64,000 nt of DNA from Ovoidimarina sp050299695 (GTDB lineage Bacteria; Pseudomonadota; Alphaproteobacteria; Rhodobacterales; Rhodobacteraceae): positions 8,474 through 72,473 of the forward strand of contig JBNKWI010000005.1 in NCBI GenBank assembly GCA_050299695.1, written 5' to 3'. The notes below the pieces were generated by a model. It did no database searches. It was not told the DNA's origin and was given only the letters and a program-made list of their open reading frames with translations. Positions 25,605 to 36,667 of the stretch are shown piece after piece; position 1 is the first letter of the stretch, and each line of letters starts with the position of its first letter. A program made the translations under genes and the position numbers.

Positions 25605-26324
25605 ATGCCGGAAAAGATCGAAGACATCCTCATGAACCGACCGCCTACGGCGGACCGCCCGCTGCTCGGCCAGACCGTCCTGGTGATCGAGGACAGCCGC
25701 TTCGCCTCCGAAGCGCTCCGCCTCATGTGCCTGCGCTCCGGCGCCCGGGTCCGCCGCGCCGACTGCCTGCGCACCGCGGCGCGGCACCTCTCGACCTACC
25801 GGCCCTCCATCGTGGTGATCGACCTCGGCCTCCCCGACGGCTCGGGGCTCGACCTGATCCGCGACCTTGCCGGGACCCGGCCGCGCATCCCGCTGATGCT
25901 CGCCACCTCGGGCGACGACACGCTGGAGCCGGCGGCGCGCGCGGCGGGGGCCGACGGCTTCCTCGCGAAGCCGCTCACCAGCCTCGGGCAGTTCCAGCAG
26001 ATGGTGCTCGAGCTGATGCCCGTCGATTGCCGCCCGAAAGGGCTGCGCCTCGTCACCGACGACCGGATCGCCCCCGACGCCATCGCCTTCCAGGACGACC
26101 TCGCCCATGCCGCCGCCGTGCTCAGCAGCAAGACCGACCTCAAGGTGATCGACTATCTCGCCCGCTTCATCGGCGGCGTCGCCCGCAGCGCCAACGACGC
26201 GCCCCTGGAGGCCGCCGCGCGCGATCTCGCGACCCGGGCCGAAACCGGTGCCGAAACCGCGCAATCGCTGAAGACCATCGCCGGGCTGGTCGACGAACGG
26301 CTCGCCCACCGCGCGGTGGTCTGA
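25605..26324 (+). CDS. Response-regulator receiver protein with unassigned C-terminal helical region
   Basis: 239 residues. The receiver domain (about 22-145) is complete: acidic pair in VLVIEDSRF, phospho-acceptor Asp in VVIDLGLPDGSG, conserved Thr/Ser in LATSGDD and Lys in DGFLAKPLTS. The C-terminal 90 residues are helical and Ala-rich with no recognised output domain; they could be a phosphotransfer-interaction or dimerisation region. No histidine kinase lies nearby, so it is an orphan here. Ribosome site GGAGGGA precedes the ATG. Confidence 0.85.
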   Translation: MPEKIEDILMNRPPTADRPLLGQTVLVIEDSRFASEALRLMCLRSGARVRRADCLRTAARHLSTYRPSIVVIDLGLPDGSGLDLIRDLAGTRPRIPLMLATSGDDTLEPAARAAGADGFLAKPLTSLGQFQQMVLELMPVDCRPKGLRLVTDDRIAPDAIAFQDDLAHAAAVLSSKTDLKVIDYLARFIGGVARSANDAPLEAAARDLATRAETGAETAQSLKTIAGLVDERLAHRAVV

Positions 26325-26348
26325 GAACCGCCTCCTGTCGCGGGGGCC

Positions 26349-27050
26349 CTACGTCCCCGGATCTCGCGCCACCAGCACCGGCGCGGTCAGCGTCGAGAGG
26401 CTCTGCCGCTGCCGCCCCTCGCCGTCGAAATTCGCCGGGTCGAGCCAGGTCTCGAACGCCGCCTGAAGCGCCGGCCATTCCGCGTCGATCGCCGCGTACC
26501 AGGCGGTATCGCGGTTCCGCCCCTTCACCACCGCCGCCTGCCGGAACACGCCCTCGTAGCTCAGCCCCAACCGCGCCGCCGCCCGCCGCGAGGGCCCGTT
26601 CAGCGCCTCGCATTTCCACTCGTAGCGGCGATAGCCCGCCCCGAAGGCCCAGCCCATCATCAGGGCCATCGCCTCGGTCGCCGCCCGGGTCCGCTGGAGC
26701 TCGGGCGAAAGATTGATATGTCCCACCTCGATCGACCCGGCCTCGGGCGCGATCCTCAGATAGCTCGCCACGCCGGCGGCCCGTCCGGTGTCCAGATCGC
26801 GCAGCGCGAAGAACAGCGGATCGGCACCCCCCGCCACCGAGGCCACCCAGGCGCCATAGTCCGCCTCCGACCCGAACGGCCCGTAGGGCAGGTAGTCCCA
26901 GATCGCATCCGACGCCGCGTTGGCCGCGTGAAGCTCCGCCACATGCACCGGCGCCAGGGGCTCGAGCCGCACATAGCGCCCCGCCATCGCCACAGGCTCC
27001 GGGCGCGGCGGCGGGGACCAGCCTTCAACGACAGGACCGAACTCGGGCAT
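26349..27050 (-). CDS. GNAT-family N-acetyltransferase (RimJ/RimL-like)
   Basis: 233 residues from the ATG at 27050, with GAGGAGATC upstream; the frame is open further upstream but without similarity. The GNAT core is visible: RYVRLEPLAPVHVAELH, FFALRDLDTGRAAGVASYLRI, IEVGHINLSPELQRTRAATEA (acetyl-CoA-binding loop) and YRRYEWKCEALNGPSRRAAARLGL. This is the RimJ/RimL-type subfamily often acting on protein N-termini or small amines. Target unknown. Confidence 0.9.
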   Translation of the reverse strand: MPEFGPVVEGWSPPPRPEPVAMAGRYVRLEPLAPVHVAELHAANAASDAIWDYLPYGPFGSEADYGAWVASVAGGADPLFFALRDLDTGRAAGVASYLRIAPEAGSIEVGHINLSPELQRTRAATEAMALMMGWAFGAGYRRYEWKCEALNGPSRRAAARLGLSYEGVFRQAAVVKGRNRDTAWYAAIDAEWPALQAAFETWLDPANFDGEGRQRQSLSTLTAPVLVARDPGT

Positions 27051-27112
27051 TCCGGGATCTCCTCGACCGACAGCCCCTGACTGCCGCGAAACCGGCCCCG
27101 CCGCAAGTGCGC

Positions 27113-28213
27113 TCACCCGTCCGGCCGCGACGCCACCCCGCCGGTGATCCCCGCCGTCCGGAGCCGCACCAGCCGCCGCACCAGGTCGAACCACATCTGC
27201 GCCCCGAAGGTCACGCCGAAGGCGATCAGCACCCAGCCGAAAATCTGGCTCGGGCTCGGCACCGGCAGCGACTGGCCCGCCTCGCAATAGAACGGCACGA
27301 CCAGATCGTTGAACCGCCCCGGCGCGTCGGCCCGGCAATCCCAGCCGATCTTCACATCGAGCACCGCGAGCTGCGCGACCGCGTAGTCCAGATCGCTGTT
27401 CAGCATCGCCAGCTTCTCCTCGCTGACAAGCGGCCCCATCGCCACCGCCGCCGGCTGACCGCCCACCACGTCGCTCGCCTTCACCCTGTCCTCCAGCTCC
27501 TTCGAGCCCACCAGCCTGGCGATGGTGTCGATCTTCCCCGTGACATCGTCGGCGGTGATCATCCGGTCGGCATAGCTCAGGATGTCGATATTCGACCCCA
27601 CCGCCAGCACGAAGCCGATGGCGAGAAGGTTCAGCTTGGTCCGCCTCAGATACCAGCCCGAGGCGCGGTCCATCACCTCGTCGAACTCCGCCTCGAGCCG
27701 CGTCACCATCGCGTCGAGCGTCTTGACGCTCTCGGTCGGGATCCGCTTCAGGATCTCCGCGCCCACGCCCAGCTTCGCGGCGATCATGCTGCCCTCCTCC
27801 TCGCGGCCAAGCGCCCGGAAGGTCGTCTGCACCGAATGCACCGCCTCCTTCCGCGCCGCCTCGATCCGCTGGGTCAGCGCCCCGGCGAGCGGCCCGCGCT
27901 CGGCAAGAAGCTTCAGCATGGTCAGCGCATAGCGCCGCGCCTCGATCGCCGAGGGCCGGCGCTTGCCGTTCATCAGCACCCTGATATCCGGGTCTGCGTA
28001 GAATTTCTCCACCAGCTCCGCGGCCGTGGCCTTTCCGCCGCTCTTTTCCAGCTCGCGCTCCAGAAGCGTCTCCAGCGCCTGCACCAGCGACTTGCCCCGG
28101 AGCTGCATCAGCGTATCGGCGATGAATTCGTTGACCGCGCTCGCGGCGATCGAGAACAGGATCAGGACCGCGCAGACGCCGATGGCGACGTCGACCAGAA
28201 TGCCGAAATCCAT
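27113..28213 (-). CDS. Uncharacterised membrane-anchored protein
   Basis: 366 residues. A strong N-terminal helix (about 5-30), a long soluble helical region (35-195), a second membrane helix (about 196-212, LNLLAIGFVLAVGSNIDIL), another soluble region containing the Cys pair WDCRAD and FYCEAGQ, and a third helix near 335-355. I recognise no named domain. The layout (anchor, coiled region, membrane, extracytoplasmic loop) would suit a scaffold or sensor. It stands alone on this strand. Confidence 0.75.
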   Translation of the reverse strand: MDFGILVDVAIGVCAVLILFSIAASAVNEFIADTLMQLRGKSLVQALETLLERELEKSGGKATAAELVEKFYADPDIRVLMNGKRRPSAIEARRYALTMLKLLAERGPLAGALTQRIEAARKEAVHSVQTTFRALGREEEGSMIAAKLGVGAEILKRIPTESVKTLDAMVTRLEAEFDEVMDRASGWYLRRTKLNLLAIGFVLAVGSNIDILSYADRMITADDVTGKIDTIARLVGSKELEDRVKASDVVGGQPAAVAMGPLVSEEKLAMLNSDLDYAVAQLAVLDVKIGWDCRADAPGRFNDLVVPFYCEAGQSLPVPSPSQIFGWVLIAFGVTFGAQMWFDLVRRLVRLRTAGITGGVASRPDG

Positions 28214-28335
28214 AAATACCTCCTCGCCGCGCCGCGTGAGGTCAAATGCCCGTCGGAACGGCAGAAATGCGTTTCACCAATAGGTTGAACGTATCACGGG
28301 TGCCTGCGCGCGAGAAGCCGTTCCGCGCGCAACCC

Positions 28336-28842
28336 TCAGAACCGGAACCCGCGCGGGTATTCGTGCAGCCCGTCGAAATCGCCCTTGCCGATCTCCAGCC
28401 CGCCCTCGCGCAGCACCGCGAAGCCCATCGAGAGGTGGAACAGGAAATTCGGCATCGCGAAAAGCCACAGGTACTCGGCACCGCTCTGGCTCAGATCCGC
28501 GAAACCGGCGCGATGCGCGATCCGGCGGGTCTCCGCGCCCTCGAATTCCGCCGGTTCCAGCGCGTTCAGCCCCGCCCGCGCCTGTGCGAGGCGCCCCCGC
28601 ACCCCCGCAAGATCCATCGCCGCATCGGGAAACTCCGGCACCTCGCGGCCGGCGAGCGGATAGCTCCCCCGCAGCGAAAACCCCGCCGCCGAGGCGAATT
28701 GCTGGCCGCCGGTGAACATGTCAGGCGCGAGCCGCGCCTCCAAAAGCTCCGGCCGGCCCTCCACCGCGTTCAGAAGCCCGTCCACCCGCGCGAGATAGTG
28801 CAGGAAGACCGGCACCGAAGCCTCGTAGAGCGCGGGGGGCAT
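28336..28842 (-). CDS. DUF1993 family protein
   Basis: 168 residues: starts PPALYEASVPVFLHYLARVDGLL and contains ARLAPDMFTGGQQFASAAGF and the C-terminal FLFHLSMGFAVLREGGLEIGKGDFDG, which are typical of DUF1993, a four-helix DinB-like fold of unknown function. An in-frame GTG at 28851 overlaps the aspS stop (GTGA) and could be the real start, adding three residues; either way it is cotranscribed with aspS. Confidence 0.85.
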   Translation of the reverse strand: MPPALYEASVPVFLHYLARVDGLLNAVEGRPELLEARLAPDMFTGGQQFASAAGFSLRGSYPLAGREVPEFPDAAMDLAGVRGRLAQARAGLNALEPAEFEGAETRRIAHRAGFADLSQSGAEYLWLFAMPNFLFHLSMGFAVLREGGLEIGKGDFDGLHEYPRGFRF

Positions 28843-28847
28843 GGGCG

Positions 28848-30836
28848 TCACTCCTTCGGCAGCACCCGCAGCCCCAGCTCCATCAGCTGCTCGGGCGTGG
28901 GCTCGGACGGCGCGCCCATCATCAGGTCCTCGGCGCGCTGGTTCATCGGGAACATGATGACCTCGCGGATATTCGCCTCGTCGGCCAGCAGCATCACCAT
29001 CCGGTCGATCCCGAGCGCGCAACCCCCGTGCGGCGGCGCGCCATAGCGGAACGCGTTGACCATGCCGCCGAAGCGCCGCCGAACCTCGTCCTCGCCATAG
29101 CCCGCCAGTTCGAAGGCCTTGAACATGATCTCCGGCTTGTGGTTCCGGATCGCCCCCGAAACCAGCTCGTAGCCGTTGCAGGCCAGGTCGTACTGGTAAC
29201 CCAGCACGTCGAGCGGATCGCCGTCGAGCGCCTCCAGCCCGCCCTGCGGCATCGAGAACGGGTTATGCGAGAAATCGATCTTCCCGCTCTCCGCGTCCTT
29301 CTCGTACATCGGGAAATCGACGATCCAGGCAAAGGCGAAACGGTCCTTGTCGGTCAGCCCCAGCTCCTCGCCGATCACGGTCCGCGCCCGCCCCGCCACC
29401 GCCTCGAACGCCGCCGGCTTGCCGCCGAGGAAGAACGCGGCGTCACCGACACCGAGGCCAAGCTGCTGGCGGATCGCCTCGGTGCGTTTCTGACCGATAT
29501 TCTTAGCAAGAGGGCCGGAAGCTTCCATTTCGCCGCGCATGGGGAAATGAATCCTTTGTTCTTCTGCAGCAGTCTTGAGATCCAGAGCGTCGCCGTCTCG
29601 GATTAACTTTACAATTTCTAGGAGTTTTTCCGAAGCTCCAGGAAATCCGCCACCGTGGTCACCCGCGAGAATTTCTTGCAGAAGCTTCTCATCGACTTGG
29701 CGGCTTTCGATCCACTGAGTGATCTCCTCGCCGACGCCACTCGCACTAACCACCTCCCGCCAGAAGATATACCCCATCCCCGGCAGGCCTTCCTTCTGGG
29801 CATAGGCGTTCATCCGGTCGCAGAACTTGCGCGACCCGCCGGTCGGCGCCGGGATCGCCCGGATCTCGGTCCCCTCCTGCTCCAGGAGCTTGGCGAAGAT
29901 CGCGAAGCCCGAGCCGCGGAAATGCTCGGAAACGTCCTGCATCTCGATCGGGTTCCGAAGGTCCGGCTTGTCGGTCCCGTATTTCAGCGCCGCGTCCGCA
30001 TAGGAGATCCGCGGCCACTCGGCATCCACCCGGCGCCCGCCACCGAACGCCTCGAAGGCGCCCTTCAGCACCGGCTCGACAGCGGCAAACACGTCGTCCT
30101 GCGAAACGAAACTCATCTCCAGGTCGAGCTGGTAGAAATCCGTCGGCGACCGGTCGGCACGCGGATCCTCATCGCGGAAACAGGGCGCGATCTGAAAATA
30201 GCGGTCGAAGCCCGCCACCATGATGAGCTGCTTGAACTGCTGCGGCGCCTGCGGCAGCGCGTAGAACTTGCCCGGATGCAGCCGCGACGGCACCAGGAAG
30301 TCCCGCGCGCCCTCAGGGCTCGACGCGGTGATGATCGGTGTCTGGAACTCGGTGAAGCCCGTCTCCCACATCCGGTTCCGAAGATCGCGAATGACGGCAG
30401 ACCGCAGCATGATGTTGTCATGCAGCCCTTGCCGCCTGAGGTCGAGGAACCGGTAGCGCAGCCGCGTCTCCTCCGGGTATTCCTGATCCCCGAACACGGT
30501 CAGCGGCAACTCCTCCGCCGCTCCCAGCACCTCGAGATCGCGGATATAGACCTCGATCTCGCCCGTCGCGAGCTTCGGGTTCACCAGATCGGCCGCCCGC
30601 GCCTTCACCACCCCGTCGATCCGGACGCACCATTCCGAGCGGACCTTCTCGACCTCGGCAAAGACCGGGCTGTCGGAATCCGCCAGCACCTGGGTGATGC
30701 CGTAATGGTCGCGCAGGTCGATGAACAGCACCCCGCCATGGTCGCGGACCCGGTGGACCCAGCCCGACAGGCGGACGGTCTCTCCCACATGGGCGGCATT
30801 CAGATCGGCGCAGGTATGGCTGCGATAGGCGTGCAT
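28848..30836 (-). CDS. aspS: Aspartyl-tRNA synthetase with a large in-frame insertion
   Basis: Class II synthetase that charges tRNA-Asp (or Asp/Asn in the non-discriminating type). The anticodon-binding domain (RLSGWVHRVRDHGGVLFIDLRDHYG), motif 2 (CFRDEDPRADRSPTDFYQLD) and motif 3 (GIDRMVMLLA) are intact, as is the start HAYRSHTC. The protein is 662 residues, about 70 longer than the usual ~590. The excess is a single block at about residues 362-436, between GYIFWRE and MEASGPLAKNIG, inside the GAD-type insertion domain, where relatives as I remember them have only a short loop. The frame is unbroken, so the gene is probably functional. The ATG at 30836 fits the conserved N-terminus. Confidence 0.93.
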   Translation of the reverse strand: MHAYRSHTCADLNAAHVGETVRLSGWVHRVRDHGGVLFIDLRDHYGITQVLADSDSPVFAEVEKVRSEWCVRIDGVVKARAADLVNPKLATGEIEVYIRDLEVLGAAEELPLTVFGDQEYPEETRLRYRFLDLRRQGLHDNIMLRSAVIRDLRNRMWETGFTEFQTPIITASSPEGARDFLVPSRLHPGKFYALPQAPQQFKQLIMVAGFDRYFQIAPCFRDEDPRADRSPTDFYQLDLEMSFVSQDDVFAAVEPVLKGAFEAFGGGRRVDAEWPRISYADAALKYGTDKPDLRNPIEMQDVSEHFRGSGFAIFAKLLEQEGTEIRAIPAPTGGSRKFCDRMNAYAQKEGLPGMGYIFWREVVSASGVGEEITQWIESRQVDEKLLQEILAGDHGGGFPGASEKLLEIVKLIRDGDALDLKTAAEEQRIHFPMRGEMEASGPLAKNIGQKRTEAIRQQLGLGVGDAAFFLGGKPAAFEAVAGRARTVIGEELGLTDKDRFAFAWIVDFPMYEKDAESGKIDFSHNPFSMPQGGLEALDGDPLDVLGYQYDLACNGYELVSGAIRNHKPEIMFKAFELAGYGEDEVRRRFGGMVNAFRYGAPPHGGCALGIDRMVMLLADEANIREVIMFPMNQRAEDLMMGAPSEPTPEQLMELGLRVLPKE
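29529..29753 (-). other. Low-GC in-frame insertion within aspS
   Basis: Encodes about 75 residues (ASGVGEEITQWIESRQVDEK onward, ending near RIHFPMRGE). GC is about 47-55% between 29521 and 29700, counted by eye, against roughly 65-70% in the flanks. Codons such as CTA, TTA, GTA and ATT, rare elsewhere in the window, cluster in it. No stops or terminal repeats are evident. Confidence 0.75.
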
Positions 30837-31013
30837 GGGCTGTCCCCGGACGGCATTGACTGGTCGGCGCCGATACATACGGGCCGGGGCCGGAAGTCAA
30901 GGCGCGTGGCAAAGCCCGGTCCGGGTCCGAAAGGCTCCACATTGCCGCCCCAATCGGCGAATAGAGCGTTTCCCGTTCGGAACCAATCCCGATCACACCG
31001 CCCCGGGGGCCCG

Positions 31014-32291
31014 ATGGCGCGCCAGACCCTTTATGTCCTGCTCCTGATCGCCTTCGCCGCGGTCCTCTCCGCCTTGCGCAACATGGGCGAGACCTCGCCC
31101 GATCTGCTTGCCACCTGGATGGCCGGGCTCAACTTCGCCCGCGGCAGTTTCGACCAGATCTATGCTCCCGCCGGCCCCGTCTTTGACATGTACCCGCCCG
31201 ACGCCTGGATCGCCGAGCTCCGCGCCGGGGGCCATGACGGGGCGATCTTTCCGTTCATCTACCCGCCGCTCTGGGCCTGGGGCGCGTCCTGGCTGACCGG
31301 GGTCACCAGCTATTCCAGCGTGATCGCCGTCGCAAATGTCGTGAACCCCGCCCTTCTCGGGCTGACGCTGTGGCTCGCGGCGCGCGCCGCCCGCTGCCCG
31401 CTGCCCGAGCCCGGCTACGTCGCCATCGGCCTTGCCGCCTTCTTCCTGACCGCAATTTCGCTGGTCGCGCTCGAGCAGAACCAGCCGCAGATCCTCGTCG
31501 CCTTTCTCACGGTGCTCGCGGCCGAACGCACCGCGCGCGGAGCCCCACGCAGCGCCGGAGCGGCGCTGGCGCTGGCGGCCTCGATCAAGCTCTACCCGGC
31601 GTTCTTCGCGCTGATCTGGCTGGCGCGCGGCGAGCGCCGCGCCCTGGCCGGGTTCATCCTCGCGGGTGCGGGCCTCGCCCTCCTTTCGCTCGCCGTCGCC
31701 GGCTGGCCGCTGCACGCGGCGTTCCTCGCCCAGATCCGCACGATCTCGGGCTCCACGCTGGTCACTTCCTTCACCTACGACCTCGACGCGGTCGCGGCGA
31801 AATATCTGTTCGCCGATGCGATGACCTTCGTGCCCGACCTCCTGCCGGATTCGGATGCCGGCTGGCTGGTCCTCGCGAAGCCCACGCTCTGGACGGTCGC
31901 CGACGCCGCCCTCCTCCTCGCCACCCTCGCCGGCCTCACGCGCCTCGCCCGCAAGAGCCGCGACCCGCTGGTCTGGCCCCTCGCCATCACGCTCACGGCA
32001 CTGGTGAGCCCGCTCAGCTGGGGCTACCACTATCTTGCCGCCCTCGCCTTCCTGCCCGCGCTGCTTCCCCGGCTGGGCCACGCGCGCTTCGTTCTAACCG
32101 GTGTGCTTTTGCTCTTTCCGTCAAATCCCGGCTACATCCTGAGCGACCTGCCGGTGCTCGACTATCATCGTTGGTCGCCATTCCTCGGCACCCTCGCAAT
32201 GGCGGGCTACGCGGCGATGCTCCTTACCCTGATCCTCCGTCCCCAGGACGCACCAGACCGGCCCTTGCGCTCCGACCCCGCCCCGCTATAA
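31014..32291 (+). CDS. DUF2029/GT87-type membrane glycosyltransferase
   Basis: 425-residue polytopic protein (about ten helices). It resembles the GT87/DUF2029 group, which uses polyprenyl-phosphate sugars: a long first extracytoplasmic loop with DLLATWMAGLNFARG and YPPDAWIA, PFIYPPLWAW, EQNQPQILVAFL and ASIKLYPAFFALIWLARGERRA, then LVSPLSWGYHYL. Donor and acceptor are unknown; polysaccharide or lipid glycosylation is likely. The ATG at 31014 lies 177 bases from the divergent aspS start. carB follows after 56 bases. Confidence 0.82.
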   Translation: MARQTLYVLLLIAFAAVLSALRNMGETSPDLLATWMAGLNFARGSFDQIYAPAGPVFDMYPPDAWIAELRAGGHDGAIFPFIYPPLWAWGASWLTGVTSYSSVIAVANVVNPALLGLTLWLAARAARCPLPEPGYVAIGLAAFFLTAISLVALEQNQPQILVAFLTVLAAERTARGAPRSAGAALALAASIKLYPAFFALIWLARGERRALAGFILAGAGLALLSLAVAGWPLHAAFLAQIRTISGSTLVTSFTYDLDAVAAKYLFADAMTFVPDLLPDSDAGWLVLAKPTLWTVADAALLLATLAGLTRLARKSRDPLVWPLAITLTALVSPLSWGYHYLAALAFLPALLPRLGHARFVLTGVLLLFPSNPGYILSDLPVLDYHRWSPFLGTLAMAGYAAMLLTLILRPQDAPDRPLRSDPAPL

Positions 32292-32347
32292 CGCCGCCAA
32301 TTTGCGCGCGGGGACCGTCCCCGCGCGGCGAGCGTACGAGGGGCCCC

Positions 32348-35677
<3,330 letters not shown>

Positions 35678-35815
35678 CCTCGCACTTTGCTACCAGATGG
35701 TGAGTGTGCGCTCTGATTTTTAGCGACAACTCGTACAAACGTCACCATGTTGGCGATCCGGTACTACACCAGCCGAAATCCTGTAGAAACCTATGGAAAA
35801 CCCGTTGAAATCCTG

Positions 35816-35844
35816 TTGACAGAATCCAGCAATAGTACTATTCG
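35816..35844 (+). promoter_or_regulatory. Candidate promoter with overlapping palindrome and upstream direct repeat
   Basis: TTGACA (35816-35821), 17-base spacer, TATTCG (35839-35844). A 10-base palindrome ATAGTACTAT (35832-35841) overlaps the -10 region. The direct repeat GAAATCCTGT occurs at 35775-35784 and 35807-35816, exactly 32 bases (three helical turns) apart. Likely the regulated promoter of the small-gene pair. Confidence 0.45.
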
Positions 35845-35950
35845 TCGCAAATAGCGATATATGAGCCTAGGGGCGCTCTATGTTGCGGGTTTTCCATTGA
35901 CATATCTATATCTCGTGGACCAGTGTATATGCGACTGGTCTGGACGAGTC

Positions 35951-35982
35951 GCGCCGCCAAGGTGGTCAGACCAAGGCGGCGC
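35951..35982 (+). promoter_or_regulatory. Compound hairpin in the leader of the small-gene pair
   Basis: Outer stem GCGCCGCC (35951-35958) with GGCGGCGC (35975-35982); inner stem TGGTC (35963-35967) with GACCA (35969-35973). No T-run follows, so it is more likely an RNA structure in the 5' leader, or a recombination remnant, than a terminator. Confidence 0.45.
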
Positions 35983-36106
35983 ATTGTTCAGGTCCCGCGT
36001 TCTTCCTAGAGGGTTGGCGCGGTACGTTGGTGAACGCGCCGATCTGAACTCTTCGGCGCCAGCTAGTCAATACAGCCCTCTTAACAATCCCAAGGAGGGC
36101 GACAAA

Positions 36107-36319
36107 GTGCCCAATTACTGCGTAAATACAAATCCTCAATCAGACGGCTATCATGAGGTTCACTTGGACGACAATAGTTGTCCATTTCCGCCAGAACCTG
36201 TGAACCGACGATCCTTGGGGTGGCATCCCGATTGCCAATCGGCGGTCGCTGCGGCCAAGAACCTCTACGTGAAGTCCGACGGCTGCGCTTACTGCGTACC
36301 AACTTGCCATACAAGATAG
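36107..36319 (+). CDS. Small Cys/His-rich protein with HEVH and CxxCxxxCH motifs
   Basis: 70-residue protein starting at a GTG with AAGGAGG eight bases upstream, an excellent ribosome site that decides the start. It begins PNYCVNTNPQSDGYHEVH and ends SDGCAYCVPTCHTR. Potential metal ligands are Cys5, His16, His19, Cys25, His40, Cys43, Cys60, Cys63, Cys67 and His68. From memory this resembles a widespread family of ~70-residue hypothetical proteins (PNYxVNxNxQxxGDHEVH ... NGCxYCxxxCHT) that occur in accessory regions; I cannot check this here. No signal peptide or membrane helix. It is followed after nine bases by a second small gene. Function unknown; a zinc-binding fold is likely. Confidence 0.8.
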   Translation: MPNYCVNTNPQSDGYHEVHLDDNSCPFPPEPVNRRSLGWHPDCQSAVAAAKNLYVKSDGCAYCVPTCHTR

Positions 36320-36328
36320 GAGGCATCT

Positions 36329-36502
36329 ATGGCCACGAACAAGCCTTACGGAGACGGGAAACGCGTTGGCGCTGTGAAGGGAAGATCGCAGACAACAACG
36401 CCATCTGGACACTTCGTGAAGCGCGATACTTCGACCGGGCGCTTCATGGACGTGAAAACATCATCCAAAACGCCGTTCAAGGGCGTGCGGAAGGAAAAAT
36501 GA
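36329..36502 (+). CDS. Small basic protein, partner of the Cys/His-rich protein
   Basis: 57-residue, Lys/Arg-rich protein (ATNKPYGDGKRVGAVKGRSQ, then GHFVKRDTSTGRFMDVKTSS and PFKGVRKEK at the end). A perfect AGGAGG sits six bases before the ATG. Gly/Ser/Lys richness and the lack of a hydrophobic core suggest a disordered or nucleic-acid-binding peptide. I recall similar short proteins with the GAVKGRSQ ... GRFMDVK ... FKGVRKE pattern as a recurrent hypothetical family, but cannot verify. It is probably translated from the same message as its upstream neighbour. An inverted repeat follows within five bases of the stop. Confidence 0.78.
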   Translation: MATNKPYGDGKRVGAVKGRSQTTTPSGHFVKRDTSTGRFMDVKTSSKTPFKGVRKEK

Positions 36503-36506
36503 GACT

Positions 36507-36554
36507 GGGCTAGCACGACCAAGCGGCAACCATCCACAACGTCGTGCTAGACCC
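36507..36554 (+). terminator. Inverted repeat after the small-gene pair
   Basis: CTAGCACGAC (36510-36519) and GTCGTGCTAG (36541-36550) are perfect inverted copies with a 21-base loop, extended by GGG/CCC with one bulge. It may be a terminator or a boundary/recombination site of the island. Confidence 0.5.
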
Positions 36555-36667
36555 AAGTTTGGGGCTATAGAAAATGCCTCGGCTCGCGCAAAGCCAATTC
36601 GCGCCGCGAAATCGAATCCAAACCGCAAGACACCTGCCCTTCTTCGCCTCCTGATCCATGCCGCCCC

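Larger units (their letters stand above)
35678..36660. other. Low-GC accessory island between carB and the glycerol importer
   Basis: About 980 bases of visibly lower GC than anything nearby. From left to right: AT-rich leader with direct repeats and a promoter-like site (35775-35844), a compound hairpin (35951-35982), two small genes (36107-36502) and a terminal inverted repeat (36507-36554). The upstream part 35678-36106 (429 bases) has no gene I can support: an open frame from 35861 runs into the first small gene but lacks a ribosome site, whereas the GTG at 36107 has a strong one. No integrase, transposase or tRNA is present. Confidence 0.7.

Noticed and set aside
35861..36106. N-terminal extension of the small Cys/His-rich protein back to an ATG at 35861
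   Set aside because: The strong ribosome site and the family-like start PNYCVN place the real start at the GTG at 36107; the extension crosses the leader hairpin.
35951..36554. The cassette as an integron gene cassette with an attC site
   Set aside because: The hairpins lack the RYYYAAC/GTTRRRY core sites and no integron integrase is present.
35678..36660. The island as a replication origin because of the apparent skew change
   Set aside because: No dnaA, repABC, parAB or clustered DnaA boxes were seen; a rearrangement or insertion explains the data more simply.
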